DNA of 64,000 nucleotides, taken from assembly GCF_030499575.1 (NCBI RefSeq), contig NZ_JASTLC010000001.1:3744001-3808000 (forward strand), in the 5' to 3' direction. A program made the translations under genes and the position numbers. The notes under the pieces are model-generated. The model was not told the DNA's origin. It did not search any database and saw nothing but the letters and a program-made list of their open reading frames with translations. This document shows positions 16,700 to 25,689 of the stretch, piece by piece; position 1 is the first letter of the stretch; each line of letters begins with the position of its first letter. This DNA comes from Streptomyces sp. DG2A-72. Its GTDB lineage: Bacteria; Actinomycetota; Actinomycetes; Streptomycetales; Streptomycetaceae.

Positions 16700-17470
16700 T
16701 CACCGTGGCCGCATCGACAGCAGCTTCCCCCACACCACCAACCGGTACTTGGACGTGTACTCGGGAGTGCAGGTGGTGAGGGTGAGGTAGTAGCCGGGGT
16801 CGGTGTAGCCGTGGCCGGGGCGAACCGTGCTGCTCGGCACGGGCCGGATGACGCCGGTGTCCCGGGCGGAGGTCTGCGCGAGGGTCCGGTCGACGGCGTA
16901 CGTGTAGACGGCGTCCTCCGTCTCCACCTGAACCTCGTCGCCCCGGCCGAGCCGGTTGACGTACCGGAAGGGCTCGCCGTGGGTGTTGCGGTGCCCGGCG
17001 AGCGCGAAGTTCCCGGCCCGGCCCGGCTGTTGGGTGCCGGAGTAGTGGCCGACGTATCCCTTGTTGAGGACGTTCTGCTTGCTGGTGCCCTCGGCGACGG
17101 GGACGCGGAGGTGGAGGCGGGGGATGGTGAGGATGGCGTAGGCCTGGGACCAGTCCGGGGCGGCGGACGGCGCACGTCGTGCGGCGGGCTGCCGCCGGGG
17201 CACGTCGGTCTTCTCAGCCCCGGCTGACGACGTACCGGAATCGTCCGGAGCGCCACCGCCCTCCGGCGCCCCCCACTCCCGCTCCAGCGCCTCCACCTTC
17301 CGCTCGGCGCCGACCTTGGCCTGCCGATTGGTCCACCACAGCTGATGGACGACCAGCAGCAGGAGTACGACGCCCACGGTGACGAGGGCCTCGCCGCCCG
17401 CCCACACTCCGCGCCGCAGCAAGACACGCCGCCGCCGGCTGCTGTGCTGCACGACGAGAACCCGCATCAT
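16700..17470 (-). CDS. Class E sortase
   Basis: A 256-residue membrane-bound transpeptidase. One N-terminal helix (ALVTVGVVLLLLVVHQLWW), a linker, then the sortase domain: ILTIPRLHLRVPV, catalytic His in FALAGHRNTHGEPF, catalytic Cys in LTLTTCTPEY, and Arg in KYRLVVWG. Class E enzymes attach LAxTG proteins to the wall in Streptomyces; the LARTG protein at 8586-9317 is a plausible client. ATG 17470 is chosen because AAGGAGG lies 6 nt upstream; longer starts add unconserved Arg-rich sequence. Confidence 0.9.
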   Translation of the reverse strand: MMRVLVVQHSSRRRRVLLRRGVWAGGEALVTVGVVLLLLVVHQLWWTNRQAKVGAERKVEALEREWGAPEGGGAPDDSGTSSAGAEKTDVPRRQPAARRAPSAAPDWSQAYAILTIPRLHLRVPVAEGTSKQNVLNKGYVGHYSGTQQPGRAGNFALAGHRNTHGEPFRYVNRLGRGDEVQVETEDAVYTYAVDRTLAQTSARDTGVIRPVPSSTVRPGHGYTDPGYYLTLTTCTPEYTSKYRLVVWGKLLSMRPR

Positions 17471-17697
17471 CCATGACCTCCTTCGCCGGGGCCGCCCGCA
17501 CGATAAGGGCCGGGGCGCGAGGTCTCCAGACGTATGCGCGTCCGGTACGCCGAACACTTCCTCCACAGGTTTGAGAAAGGGCTGTCGGAACCCTCGACAA
17601 CCTCACGCGCCACACCCGATGCTTCCTGTCGGCATGCATGGGACAAGCCACGACGCCGGTTCGACGACGACCGGCCGTTGAGCGAAGCGGAGAAGTC

Positions 17698-19170
17698 ATG
17701 ATCCGACGCAGAACTCTGCTGGCGGCGACAGGCGGCGCACTCGTCGGCAGCGCCCTGGCGACCGGCACCGCCCACGCGGACGCCACCATCGCCGTCAACC
17801 CAGGTACCAGCTACGGCACTTGGGAGGGCTGGGGCACCTCGCTCGCCTGGTGGGCCAACGTCTTCGGCGCCCGGGACGACTTCGCCAACCTCTTCTTCAC
17901 CACCAAGTCGGTGACGTACAACGGGACTTCACTCCCCGGCCTGGGCCTCAACATCGCCCGCTACAACCTCGGCGCGTGCAGTTGGAACAGCGTCGGCGGC
18001 GAGTCGATGGTGAAGTCGCCCAACATCCCCGCCTTCAAGCAGATCGAGGGCTTCTGGCAGGACTGGAACAACGAGAACCCCACGTCCTCCGCCTGGGACT
18101 GGACGGCGGACGCCAAGCAGCGCGCGATGCTGGTGAAGGCGACGCAGCGGGGTGCGGTGAGCGAGCTGTTCGCCAACTCCCCCATGTGGTGGATGTGCAA
18201 GAACCACAACCCGTCGGGAGCAGCGGGCGGCGCCAACAACCTCCAGACCTGGAACTACCGGCAGCACGCCTCGCACCTGGCGGCCACAGCCCTGTACGCC
18301 CGCAACAACTGGGGCGTGAACTTCGCGACGGTCGACCCCTTCAACGAGCCCGCCTCCACCTGGTGGACCGACACCGGCACCCAGGAGGGCTGCCACATGG
18401 ACCCGGCGGTCCAGGCGGCCGTACTCCCGTACATGCGAAGCGAACTCGACGCGCGCGGCCTGACGGGCATCAGGATCTCCGCCTCCGACGAGACCAACTA
18501 CGACACCGCCCGCTCGACCTGGTCCTCCTTCAACTCGTCGACCAAGGCCTTGGTGAGCCAGGTCAACGTCCACGGCTACCAGGGCTCGGGCGGCCGCCGG
18601 GACCTCCTCTACACGGACGTCGTCACGACCTCCCGCAAGAAGCTGTGGAACTCCGAGACCGGCGACAAAGACGCGACCGGCCTGACCATGGCCTCGAACC
18701 TCTGCTACGACTTCCGCTGGCTGCACCCGACGGCCTGGTGCTACTGGCAGGTGATGGACCCGAGCACGGGCTGGGCGATGATCGCGTACGACGCGAACAC
18801 GCTCCAGCCGACCACCATCCAGACGAAGTACTACGTCATGGCCCAGTTCAGCCGCCACATCCGCCCCGGCATGACGATCATCGACACCGGCGTGAGCTAC
18901 GCGGCAGCGGCGTACGACGCGTCCGCGCGCCGCCTGGTGATCGTGGCGGTGAACACGTCATCGGCCGCCCAGACCCTCACCTTCGACCTCTCCCGCTTCT
19001 CCACGGTGTCGGGCGGCTCCGGCGGCCTGGTCCCCCGCTGGAACACGGCAACCGCGGGCAGCGACCGCTACCGCGCCTACTCGGACACCCGCCTCAGCGG
19101 AAAGTCGGTGAGCGTGCCGTTCGCGGCGGGCGCGGTGCAGACGTTGCAGGTGGACGGGGTGACCTTGTAG
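17698..19170 (+). CDS. Secreted GH30 endo-beta-1,6-galactanase-like glycoside hydrolase
   Basis: A 490-residue exported enzyme. The N-terminus MIRRRTLLAATGGALVGSAL...AHA is a probable Tat signal. The catalytic (beta/alpha)8 barrel carries the acid/base Glu in TVDPFNEPAS and the nucleophile Glu in KLWNSETGDKD, plus GWGTSLAWWA near the start and FANSPMWWM, all typical of GH30 endo-beta-1,6-galactanases; a beta-sandwich follows (TIIDTGVSYAAAAYDASARRLVIVAVN). It would cut beta-1,6-galactan of plant arabinogalactan proteins, consistent with a soil or plant-associated host. Start by GGAGAAG before ATG. A strong hairpin follows the gene. Confidence 0.9.
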   Translation: MIRRRTLLAATGGALVGSALATGTAHADATIAVNPGTSYGTWEGWGTSLAWWANVFGARDDFANLFFTTKSVTYNGTSLPGLGLNIARYNLGACSWNSVGGESMVKSPNIPAFKQIEGFWQDWNNENPTSSAWDWTADAKQRAMLVKATQRGAVSELFANSPMWWMCKNHNPSGAAGGANNLQTWNYRQHASHLAATALYARNNWGVNFATVDPFNEPASTWWTDTGTQEGCHMDPAVQAAVLPYMRSELDARGLTGIRISASDETNYDTARSTWSSFNSSTKALVSQVNVHGYQGSGGRRDLLYTDVVTTSRKKLWNSETGDKDATGLTMASNLCYDFRWLHPTAWCYWQVMDPSTGWAMIAYDANTLQPTTIQTKYYVMAQFSRHIRPGMTIIDTGVSYAAAAYDASARRLVIVAVNTSSAAQTLTFDLSRFSTVSGGSGGLVPRWNTATAGSDRYRAYSDTRLSGKSVSVPFAAGAVQTLQVDGVTL

Positions 19171-19180
19171 CGACGCCGGC

Positions 19181-19208
19181 GCCCTCCTCCGAGATCACCG
19201 AGGAGGGC
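19181..19208 (+). terminator. Hairpin terminator after the GH30 gene
   Basis: GCCCTCCTC and GAGGAGGGC form a perfect 9-bp stem around a 10-nt loop, beginning 10 nt after the galactanase stop codon. There is no U-run, as usual for Streptomyces terminators. Confidence 0.75.
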
Positions 19209-19598
19209 CATGGCCGGCGACGGCTGTGAGGGGCATGTCGCCGGGGCGGGGCGGGGGCGTCGCCCGGGCCGACCGTGCCGGGAACCCTCGGGCGCGGGTG
19301 GCCGCAGGTCACCGGCGTGCTGTCGGCGTCGCTGGAGGACCGCGCCCGGCAATCGAAGATCAAGCGGCTGCATCGCCGGCGACGGTGCCCCCGCTCCCCG
19401 CTGACGGCCGACCTCCTGCCACCGCGTGGCGCCCCCACACGACTCGGGCCAACTGGCGGCGCGGGGTACACCGTCCGGTGGCTTATGACTGCCACCACGT
19501 TAGTCATATAACCCGATTCCCTATGAATTCCACTATCCAGCCCTTGGTGCTGACCAGCCGTCACAAGGCCCTGAACCAAGTCGAGGAGAGTGGATCAC
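19209..19598. other. Intergenic leader upstream of the repeat protein
   Basis: No supportable gene. The first 230 bp are G/C-rich with only short shadow frames. The last 110 bp become clearly AT-richer (GCTTATGACTGCC, TTAGTCATATAACCC, CCTATGAATTCC), including an imperfect inverted pair ATGACT/AGTCAT (about 19484-19506). This is the likely promoter and operator region for the repeat protein, and GAGGAGAG at 19583 is its ribosome site. Confidence 0.45.
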
Positions 19599-20747
19599 AT
19601 GACGACATCGCCACGATGGCGATCTGTCCTGGCATCAGCCGCCACAGCCGCCGCGCTCGCCGCAGCCACCCTGGCGACCGCGGCACCAGCCAACGCCCAA
19701 ACCAGCACCCCACAGCCGCCCCACCCGGCGAAGCCCGCGTACCCGGCCAAGCCGGTCCACCCGGCCAAGCCGGTCCACCCGGCCAAGCCGGACCATCCGG
19801 CGAAGCCCGCCCACCCGGTTAAGCCCGCGTATCCGGCGAAGCCCGACCACCCGGTTAAGCCCGCGTACCCGGCGAAGCCCGACCACCCCGCTAAACCCGC
19901 CCACCCGGCCAAGCCCGCATACCCGGCCAAGCCCGTCCACCCGGCCAAGCCCGCATACCCGGCCAAGCCCGACCACCCCGCCAAGCCCGCATACCCGGCT
20001 CACCCCGCGAAGCCGGCCCATCCAGATCACCCCGCAAAACCTGCCTACCCGGCCCACCCCTCCAAGCCCGCCTATCCAGACCACCCGGCAAAGCCCACCA
20101 AGCCGGAGCACCCGACGAAACCTGCCTACCCGGCCCACCCCAGCAAGCCCGATCACCCAGCAAAGCCCGCTTACCCAGCTCACCCGGCAAAGCCCGCCTA
20201 CCCGCAGCACCCCGCCAAGCCGGCACATCCCAGGAAGCCTGACCACCCAGACCACCCGGCAAAGCCCGCTTACCCGGAGCACCCGACCAAGCCCGCCTAC
20301 CCCGCAAAGCCAGCTCATCCGGAGCACCCGGCGAAGCCTGCGTACCCGGAACACCCGGCGAAGCCCGCTTACCCAGAGCACCCCACCAAGCCAGCCTACC
20401 CCGCAAAGCCCGCCCACCCGGAGCACCCGGCGAAGCCTGCGTACCCGGAACACCCGGCGAAGCCCGCTTACCCAGAGCACCCCACCAAGCCGGCCCATCC
20501 GGAACACCCCACGAAGCCCGCGTACCCGGAGCACCCCACCAAGCCCGCACACCCGGCCCACCCCACCAAGCCGGCCCATCCGGAACACCCGACCAAGCCG
20601 GCGTACCCGGAGCACCCCACCAAGCCCGCACACCCTGAGCACCCGACCAAACCGTCCCACCCGACGCATCCCACAAAGCCCTCCCACCCCACGAAGCCGG
20701 AACACCCGCACCACGCGAAGTCGGAGCACGGGGAGGAGCACGACTGA
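19599..20747 (+). CDS. Secreted His-Pro-Lys-Pro tandem-repeat protein
   Basis: A 382-residue protein with a signal peptide (residues 1-35, ending APANAQ) followed almost entirely by a degenerate five-residue repeat, (H/Y/D)P(A/E/V/T)KP, about 60-70 copies, such as HPAKPAYPAKPDHPAKP, with HPE variants dominating the second half. It ends HHAKSEHGEEHD. There are no Cys, no anchor and no membrane helix. Such Pro-rich chains are extended and rigid, and the His density suggests metal or wall-polymer binding, but no function is established. The antisense strand is also open through the repeats, a by-product of composition. ATG 19599 follows GAGGAGAG by 8 nt. Confidence 0.8.
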   Translation: MTTSPRWRSVLASAATAAALAAATLATAAPANAQTSTPQPPHPAKPAYPAKPVHPAKPVHPAKPDHPAKPAHPVKPAYPAKPDHPVKPAYPAKPDHPAKPAHPAKPAYPAKPVHPAKPAYPAKPDHPAKPAYPAHPAKPAHPDHPAKPAYPAHPSKPAYPDHPAKPTKPEHPTKPAYPAHPSKPDHPAKPAYPAHPAKPAYPQHPAKPAHPRKPDHPDHPAKPAYPEHPTKPAYPAKPAHPEHPAKPAYPEHPAKPAYPEHPTKPAYPAKPAHPEHPAKPAYPEHPAKPAYPEHPTKPAHPEHPTKPAYPEHPTKPAHPAHPTKPAHPEHPTKPAYPEHPTKPAHPEHPTKPSHPTHPTKPSHPTKPEHPHHAKSEHGEEHD

Positions 20748-20957
20748 CCGCTGCCGCGACGCCAGTGGCAGCCAGGCCTGCGCCTGCCCATCCGGCCACG
20801 GGCCACGGGCCACGGGCACCCAGCCCTCGCCCCCCGGCCAAAGCGCAGCCGAAGCCGATGTCACCGATCGCCCGCAGTGCCGGGCCCGGACCCCCGGGCC
20901 CGGCGCCGGCCTGCCCACAGCTCACCTTCGTCACCGACCGGCGCTACGGTGTCCCCC

Positions 20958-21965
20958 ATGCGCCCCGACACGCCTGCCGAAAACGTCGACCACGCCGCCG
21001 AAGCGGCCCGCCTCGAGCGGACCGCCGGCCTGTACCCCGAGGACGCCGAGGCCCTGCTCCTGCAGGCCGCGGCCCATCTGGAACTGTCCGGCGACCGACC
21101 CGCCGCGACGACGCTCTACGACCGCCTGCTGTCCTCGTCCGCCGGGCTGGAAAACCCGTACCTGGTACGAGCACTCAAGGCATCGAACCTCTGGGAGTAC
21201 GGCCACGAGGCCGAAGCCAGGGCCATCATCGAGGGAGTCCGCACAGCGTCCCCCCGCGACCCGGCCCCCTGGGTCATCGTCGCGGAGGCCCTGGAATCAC
21301 ACGACGAGCTGGAGCAGGCGCAGGAGACGTTCACGGAGGGCGTACGCCTCCTCCTCACGGACGTACCGGAGCCCCCGTACGCCACACACCCCCTCCTCTT
21401 CGGCCGCCACCGCGTACGACGCATGCTGGGCGCCGGCCACGACGAGTGGGACGCCCTCGCGGAAAGCGTCCACACATCACCGGTCTCCCTGGACGAACTC
21501 CACGACCCGAAGCGGGTGTGGTCCCTGGGCTCGGACGACCCGGCAGAACTGCGCGCGGAGATCTCGCGGCTGCAGGCGGAACTGGGCACATACAGGGCGG
21601 CCCTGTCCCGCCCCTTCCCGGTGGCCGTACTGCACTGGCCGGCGACCGAGCTGGCGGAACTGATCGCCGCCTACCCCACCCTGGCCACGGAGTACCCCTC
21701 CCACGAGGAGCACCTGGCGACGATAGAGGCCTCCCTCCGCGAACTCGCCTCCTCAGGCACCCCGAACCTGGGAATCGTGACGGGAACGGTCCCGTCGTAC
21801 GAAGCATTCGCGGCATCGGAAGGCGCCTCCCCCGCAGACCCAACGCTCCTCCCGCAGTACGCGACCACCCTCGCAGCCCGGGGCCGCGCGGTGGAGTGGC
21901 CACCGCAGGGAGGCGTCTGCTGGTGCGGTTCAGGTCAGACCTACGGGGACTGCCACGGGTCGTAG
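20958..21965 (+). CDS. TPR-like protein with C-terminal SEC-C zinc motif
   Basis: A 335-residue cytoplasmic protein. The N-terminal third is helical and TPR-like (AARLERTAGLYPEDAEALLLQAAAHLELSGDRPAATTLYDRLL). The middle is helical with a predicted coiled segment (ELRAEISRLQAELGTY). The C-terminus CWCGSGQTYGDCHGS is a SEC-C zinc motif (CxCGSGxxYxxCH), as found at the end of SecA and in many nucleic-acid or protein-quality proteins. Its role is unknown. It begins 210 bp after the repeat-protein stop, and the start context CCCCCATG lacks a strong ribosome site. Confidence 0.8.
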   Translation: MRPDTPAENVDHAAEAARLERTAGLYPEDAEALLLQAAAHLELSGDRPAATTLYDRLLSSSAGLENPYLVRALKASNLWEYGHEAEARAIIEGVRTASPRDPAPWVIVAEALESHDELEQAQETFTEGVRLLLTDVPEPPYATHPLLFGRHRVRRMLGAGHDEWDALAESVHTSPVSLDELHDPKRVWSLGSDDPAELRAEISRLQAELGTYRAALSRPFPVAVLHWPATELAELIAAYPTLATEYPSHEEHLATIEASLRELASSGTPNLGIVTGTVPSYEAFAASEGASPADPTLLPQYATTLAARGRAVEWPPQGGVCWCGSGQTYGDCHGS

Positions 21966-22780
21966 ACCCGACACCGCGCGGCACAAGATTCTTCGGCCGT
22001 AGCCTTCCGGCGGCCCAAGTCAGCGCATCCTCGTCTTGGGCCCTGGGTAGCCAGCGTGGTGACACAGACCGGTGACGAGGTCGACGCCCTCGCCCGCCCA
22101 GACCGGCGGGGGTGAAATCACGGCGTGATCACCACGGCGTGATCACCCCCTCGCGGCTGATCCCTCCAGGCGGGCGAAGGCGAGGATGTCTGGGAGTGCG
22201 TCATGAGATGACCTACGGGACGACCCGCCCCCACCCACGAACCGATCGCCGCTAAGCCGCCCCGGCGTGCAGGCGAGACGCAATCGCGCCCCCAACCCCG
22301 GCCCAGCCCACAGCCGACCCCACCGCAAACCCACCTAGGCCACCCGCCTTTCCGGGCCGCCCGCTCGCTTCCAACCCGTGCTGGAGCGGCCCGTGTCCAG
22401 GGTGGCCCGGAGGGCCATCGGCGCAGCCGACGCGGAACGCAGCGCAGCGGAGTGAAGTGCCCTTGACGCGGGCCGCGGAAGCACGACACTGCCAAGAAGC
22501 GGGCGGCCAACGGCAACCACAACGACGCTGCAGTGCCTCAATCCTCCGCAATGCCTAGGTTCCGCGACCGGGACGGTCGGCCAGGTTTCCTTGCGATGTT
22601 GGCTGACCACCCAGTCGGGAGGGTGTAGTGCCAGCCTTCCTGCCATTGGAACGGCGCGTCGACCAGGTCTTCAATCAGGGCGCCTGCCAGAAGGCAATCA
22701 AGGACTCACCTATTGGCCGAGTGGGCAATGATCAGGACACGCTGACCGCTCCAGCCGACGCCTAGATCTCCGAGGAAGTA
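21966..22780. other. Long non-coding stretch before the IS-flanked cassette
   Basis: An 815-bp gap. Short frames on both strands show no recognisable family or secretion signal and I do not call any. Notable content: two adjacent perfect copies of CACGGCGTGATCAC (22119-22132 and 22133-22146) inside a G-run/C-run able to fold (GGGGGTGA...TCACCCCC). Base composition falls toward the right end as the mobile region starts. It may be decayed coding sequence. Confidence 0.4.
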
Positions 22781-22916
22781 GACAAGCACGTGAAGCTCCG
22801 GGCGGACAGGTTGATCTTGGTCGACAACCCATCTACCAGGAGCTTCACCCATCTCTCCACCCAGCCCCCCCCCGCCTCAACACCGCAGGCCACGAACGAG
22901 ATTGCAAAAGGCCTCA
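22781..22916 (-). mobile_element. Remnant of an IS5-type element (reverse orientation)
   Basis: About 136 bp that is the near-identical inverted copy of the first part of the element at 25690-26537: both contain the tip GTGAGGCCTTTTGCAA, then the stretch encoding KLLVDGLSTKINLSARSF, up to CACGTGCTTGTCT. The rest of the element is gone. Its tip (22916) faces the cassette, mirroring the other copy. Confidence 0.8.
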
Positions 22917-23063
22917 CTGTCAACTCGTCTGGGATCAGCCCCGGCATCTGTCCCTACGCCCTTATCAGGCACCTCCTTCAGCACTCCAACATGCCGGGCA
23001 CTTCGAAGAGCGCTGGGTTCAACGCGGGCAAGATGATCTGCCTGGGAAGGGGTAGCCACAAGC

Positions 23064-24536
23064 TCACCGGACCAATGGGCGGCTCGTGCGTTCGGGTGCC
23101 GGGGTTCGCATGCCCCAGATGGTGGCCACGAAGGCGACGAGGATGAGTGTGGCGGGGGTGGCGTAGCTCAGGCCGATGGTGCTGGCGAGCTGGTGGGCCA
23201 GCGGTGCGCGTTCGGCCGGTTCGAGCGCGACGATGGCTGCCAGACCACCATGCCCGTCGGGGTCGAGGCCGTCGACGCGGGCGGTGATGAGCAGCGTGAT
23301 GGTCGATGCGACCAGGGCGGTGCCCAAGGCGTTGCCGAGTTGGGAGAACAAAGCAAGCACGGTGGAGGCCTGGGGCAGTTCGGGTCCGTCGAGACTGCGG
23401 GTCGCCGCGACCATGGTGGGCATCAGGGTGGCACCTGAGCCAACGCCGACCAGAATGCTCAGCGCACCGATCACCAGGTAAGGAGCGTCGAGGCTGAGCG
23501 CGATGCCCAGAGTGACGGCGCCGGTAAGGGCGGTGCCGGTGCCGAGCATGATGACGCGGCCGGGATGGATGCGGTCGATGATACGGGTGGCGATTTGCAG
23601 GGTGAGCCCGACGGCCAGGCCGGCGGGAACGGCGAGGATGCCGGCGACTGAGACCGGGTCTCCGCGGACTCCCTGGACGAAGGCGGGGAGGATGGAGCTG
23701 GCTCCGAAGTAGCCGCCCGCGAAGCACAACGTGATCACGGCCCCCGCGGCGATCTCGCGGCGGGCCAGCAGCCGGACGTGCACGAGTGGGTGTGCGATGC
23801 GCAGACTGCGGCGGGCGAACCCGGCCAGCAGCGCGAGCCCGGCCAGGACCGAGACGCCCGTTGTCAGGGTGACGCGCCCCGAGTCGCCGATGGAGGTGCA
23901 GGCCAGCACCAGCCCGACGCATCCGGTGGTGACCATGAGCAGGCCGGGCCAGTCCACGCGGGCGTGGTCTTCGCTGCGCTGAGAGGCGGGCAGGTGGCGC
24001 AGGCACAGGATGAGGGTGAGGACACCGAGGGGTAGGTTGATCCAGAACAGCCACCGCCAGGAGGCTGCATCGACCAGCAGACCGGTCAAGGGTGCGCCGA
24101 GGGCCGGGCCGATGAGGATCGGCAGCCCGACCAGGCTCATGATCCGCCCTCGATAGTCCTTGGGCACTGAGCGCATCGCGATCGCTGTTCCGAGGGGGTT
24201 CAGCACACCGCCGCCCAGCCCCTGGAGCACCCGCAAGGCGATCATGGTTTCCACGTTTGGGGAGAACCCGGCAGTGACCGAGGTGAGAACGAACATCGTC
24301 AGGCCGGCGAGGTAGACGCGGCGATCTCCGAACCGGCCGGCGAGCCACCCGGTCAGCGGGATGACCGCGATCAGCCCGAGGATGTACCCGGTGGTCATCC
24401 AGGCGCCTCGGGACAGTGTGGTTTCTAGGTCGGTGACGATCGCCGGCAGGGCGACGATCGTCACGGTTGTGTCGATGATGACCAGCAGTCCGGCGAAGGC
24501 CAGGACCAGTCCGACGCTGCGTGCGCGCGTATCCAT
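23064..24536 (-). CDS. MFS drug-efflux transporter (DHA2, EmrB/QacA type)
   Basis: A 490-residue, 14-helix major facilitator. Starts MDTRARSVGLVLAFAGLLVIIDTTVTIVALP with the DHA2 motif D1 (LVIIDTTVTIVALPAI), motif A GWLAGRFGDRRVY and motif C-like GLPILIGPALGAPLTGLL. Proton-driven multidrug or antibiotic export is the family role. It lies 12 nt after the flavin-reductase gene, so both are in one operon divergent from the MerR regulator. The cassette is bracketed by inverted pieces of an IS, suggesting it was moved as a unit. Confidence 0.9.
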   Translation of the reverse strand: MDTRARSVGLVLAFAGLLVIIDTTVTIVALPAIVTDLETTLSRGAWMTTGYILGLIAVIPLTGWLAGRFGDRRVYLAGLTMFVLTSVTAGFSPNVETMIALRVLQGLGGGVLNPLGTAIAMRSVPKDYRGRIMSLVGLPILIGPALGAPLTGLLVDAASWRWLFWINLPLGVLTLILCLRHLPASQRSEDHARVDWPGLLMVTTGCVGLVLACTSIGDSGRVTLTTGVSVLAGLALLAGFARRSLRIAHPLVHVRLLARREIAAGAVITLCFAGGYFGASSILPAFVQGVRGDPVSVAGILAVPAGLAVGLTLQIATRIIDRIHPGRVIMLGTGTALTGAVTLGIALSLDAPYLVIGALSILVGVGSGATLMPTMVAATRSLDGPELPQASTVLALFSQLGNALGTALVASTITLLITARVDGLDPDGHGGLAAIVALEPAERAPLAHQLASTIGLSYATPATLILVAFVATIWGMRTPAPERTSRPLVR

Positions 24537-24548
24537 GCCGAGTTTCTC

Positions 24549-25169
24549 TCAGGCGGGGAAGGGACGGTTGGTACGGGCGTCGGTGAGCACATCGGACCAC
24601 CAGCTCAGCTCTGCCAGGGCGCTGGTCAGGGCCTTGGTCACACTGTCGGCGGGCACGTAACGCTCGGTGTCGTCCAGGCTCTCCCACGGGGCGGGCAAGC
24701 CCATGCATCGGCGGGTGGTGATCATGTTCAGCTCGGCCAGCACCCCGCGCAGGTGGTCGATCGCGGCGTGCCCGCCCTGGACGCCGTAGGCGACGATCGT
24801 GGCGGGTTTGAGCTTCCACTCCTGGTAGTGCCAGTCGATCAGCCGCTTCAGCGAGGCAGGGTAGGAGTGGTTGTACTCAGGGGTGATGAAGACGAACGCC
24901 TCGGCGGCCTCGATACGTTCGCCCACCGCGGTTTCCGGCCCGCCGCCAGGGTAGAGCTGACTGTCGTCAGGCAGAGAAATCTCGATCAGGTCGATCAGGT
25001 CGACCTCGACGCCGCCGGTCTGGTCGAGGGCGGCGACGACCCAGTCGGCGATGGTCGGGCTCATCCGTCCGTCACGGACGCTGGAGGAGATCACCGCGAT
25101 CCGCTTCCGCGCCGGCGCCGAGGTGGTGGATGGGCTGCTTGGGTGCTGTGTCTGTGTGGTCACGTCCAT
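24549..25169 (-). CDS. NADPH-dependent FMN reductase
   Basis: A 206-residue flavodoxin-fold reductase: RIAVISSSVRDGRMSPTIADWV (phosphate-binding loop), AFVFITPEYNHSYPASLKRLIDW (flavin-binding, diagnostic PEYNxSxPxxLKxxxDW) and YGVQGGHAAIDHLR. It would use NAD(P)H to reduce FMN, quinones or azo compounds. ATG 25169 (MDVTTQTQ) is the likely start; longer frames run into the divergent promoter. First gene of the two-gene operon with the efflux pump; probably a redox or xenobiotic response under the adjacent MerR protein. Confidence 0.9.
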   Translation of the reverse strand: MDVTTQTQHPSSPSTTSAPARKRIAVISSSVRDGRMSPTIADWVVAALDQTGGVEVDLIDLIEISLPDDSQLYPGGGPETAVGERIEAAEAFVFITPEYNHSYPASLKRLIDWHYQEWKLKPATIVAYGVQGGHAAIDHLRGVLAELNMITTRRCMGLPAPWESLDDTERYVPADSVTKALTSALAELSWWSDVLTDARTNRPFPA

Positions 25170-25183
25170 CACCCTGAGGGTTA

Positions 25184-25193
25184 AACATATGTT
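25184..25193. promoter_or_regulatory. Candidate operator between reductase and MerR gene
   Basis: AACATATGTT is a perfect 10-bp palindrome in the 58-bp divergent gap. It is followed by TTGAAG and GGTATACC (25211-25218). MerR proteins bind palindromes in long promoter spacers. The short AT-rich gap is the only place for control of both genes. Confidence 0.5.
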
Positions 25194-25227
25194 GAAGTCA
25201 AACCGGACCGGGTATACCGTGATATCC

Positions 25228-25641
25228 ATGGCGATCACCACACCGCGACCTGCCCCTCCTGCGGCCGTTCCTGCGGGCGGGGAGTTCACGGTCAGCGACG
25301 TCGCCGCTGAGAGCGGCGTGGCGCCCTCGGCCGTTCGGTTCTACGAGAAGTACGGCGTGATCACCGCGGTGCGCACCTCGGGCAACCAGCGCCGTTTTGA
25401 CGAGTCCGCGGCCTGCCGCATCCAGATCGCCAAGCTCGCCCAAGGCGTCGGTCTGACCGTGCGGGAGATCGCCGATCTGTTCGCCGATCTTCCCGCCAAC
25501 CCCGAGATTGACGACTGGGATCGGATTGCCGATCAGCTGATCGCCGAAGCGGAGGGTCGCGTGGCGCAGCTCAAGGCCTTCCTCGCAGAGATCAGAACCG
25601 GTGACAAGCTCTGCGATATTGGGGCGAACCTCAACACCTGA
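25228..25641 (+). CDS. MerR-family transcriptional regulator
   Basis: A 137-residue regulator: winged HTH EFTVSDVAAESGVAPSAVRFYEKYGVITAVRTSGNQRRFDESAACRIQIAKLAQGVGLTVREI, then a dimerisation helix and the tail TGDKLCDIGANLNT. A single Cys in the tail could sense redox or thiol-reactive ligands, but the CxxCxC cluster of SoxR is absent. Divergent from the flavin reductase/efflux operon and probably its activator. There is no Shine-Dalgarno; the TATACC box 10 nt upstream suggests a short or leaderless transcript. Confidence 0.9.
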   Translation: MAITTPRPAPPAAVPAGGEFTVSDVAAESGVAPSAVRFYEKYGVITAVRTSGNQRRFDESAACRIQIAKLAQGVGLTVREIADLFADLPANPEIDDWDRIADQLIAEAEGRVAQLKAFLAEIRTGDKLCDIGANLNT

Positions 25642-25689
25642 TCGCCCGGACTGACCCTGGCCTGGGCGACTCCGCCCTCGTTCAGACTC

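Noticed and set aside
19720..20740. Dense short repeats resembling a CRISPR-like array
   Set aside because: Units are 15 bp, in frame, degenerate at third positions and encode a regular peptide; there are no unique spacers and no cas genes.
19635..20934. Long antisense open frames across the repeat protein
   Set aside because: They mirror the codon periodicity of the sense repeat, lack ribosome sites and known domains, and two overlapping frames are open at once.
22118..22646. Several 60-130-residue open frames in the gap before the IS remnant
   Set aside because: No family resemblance, no ribosome sites, and overlapping frames on one strand; treated as non-coding.
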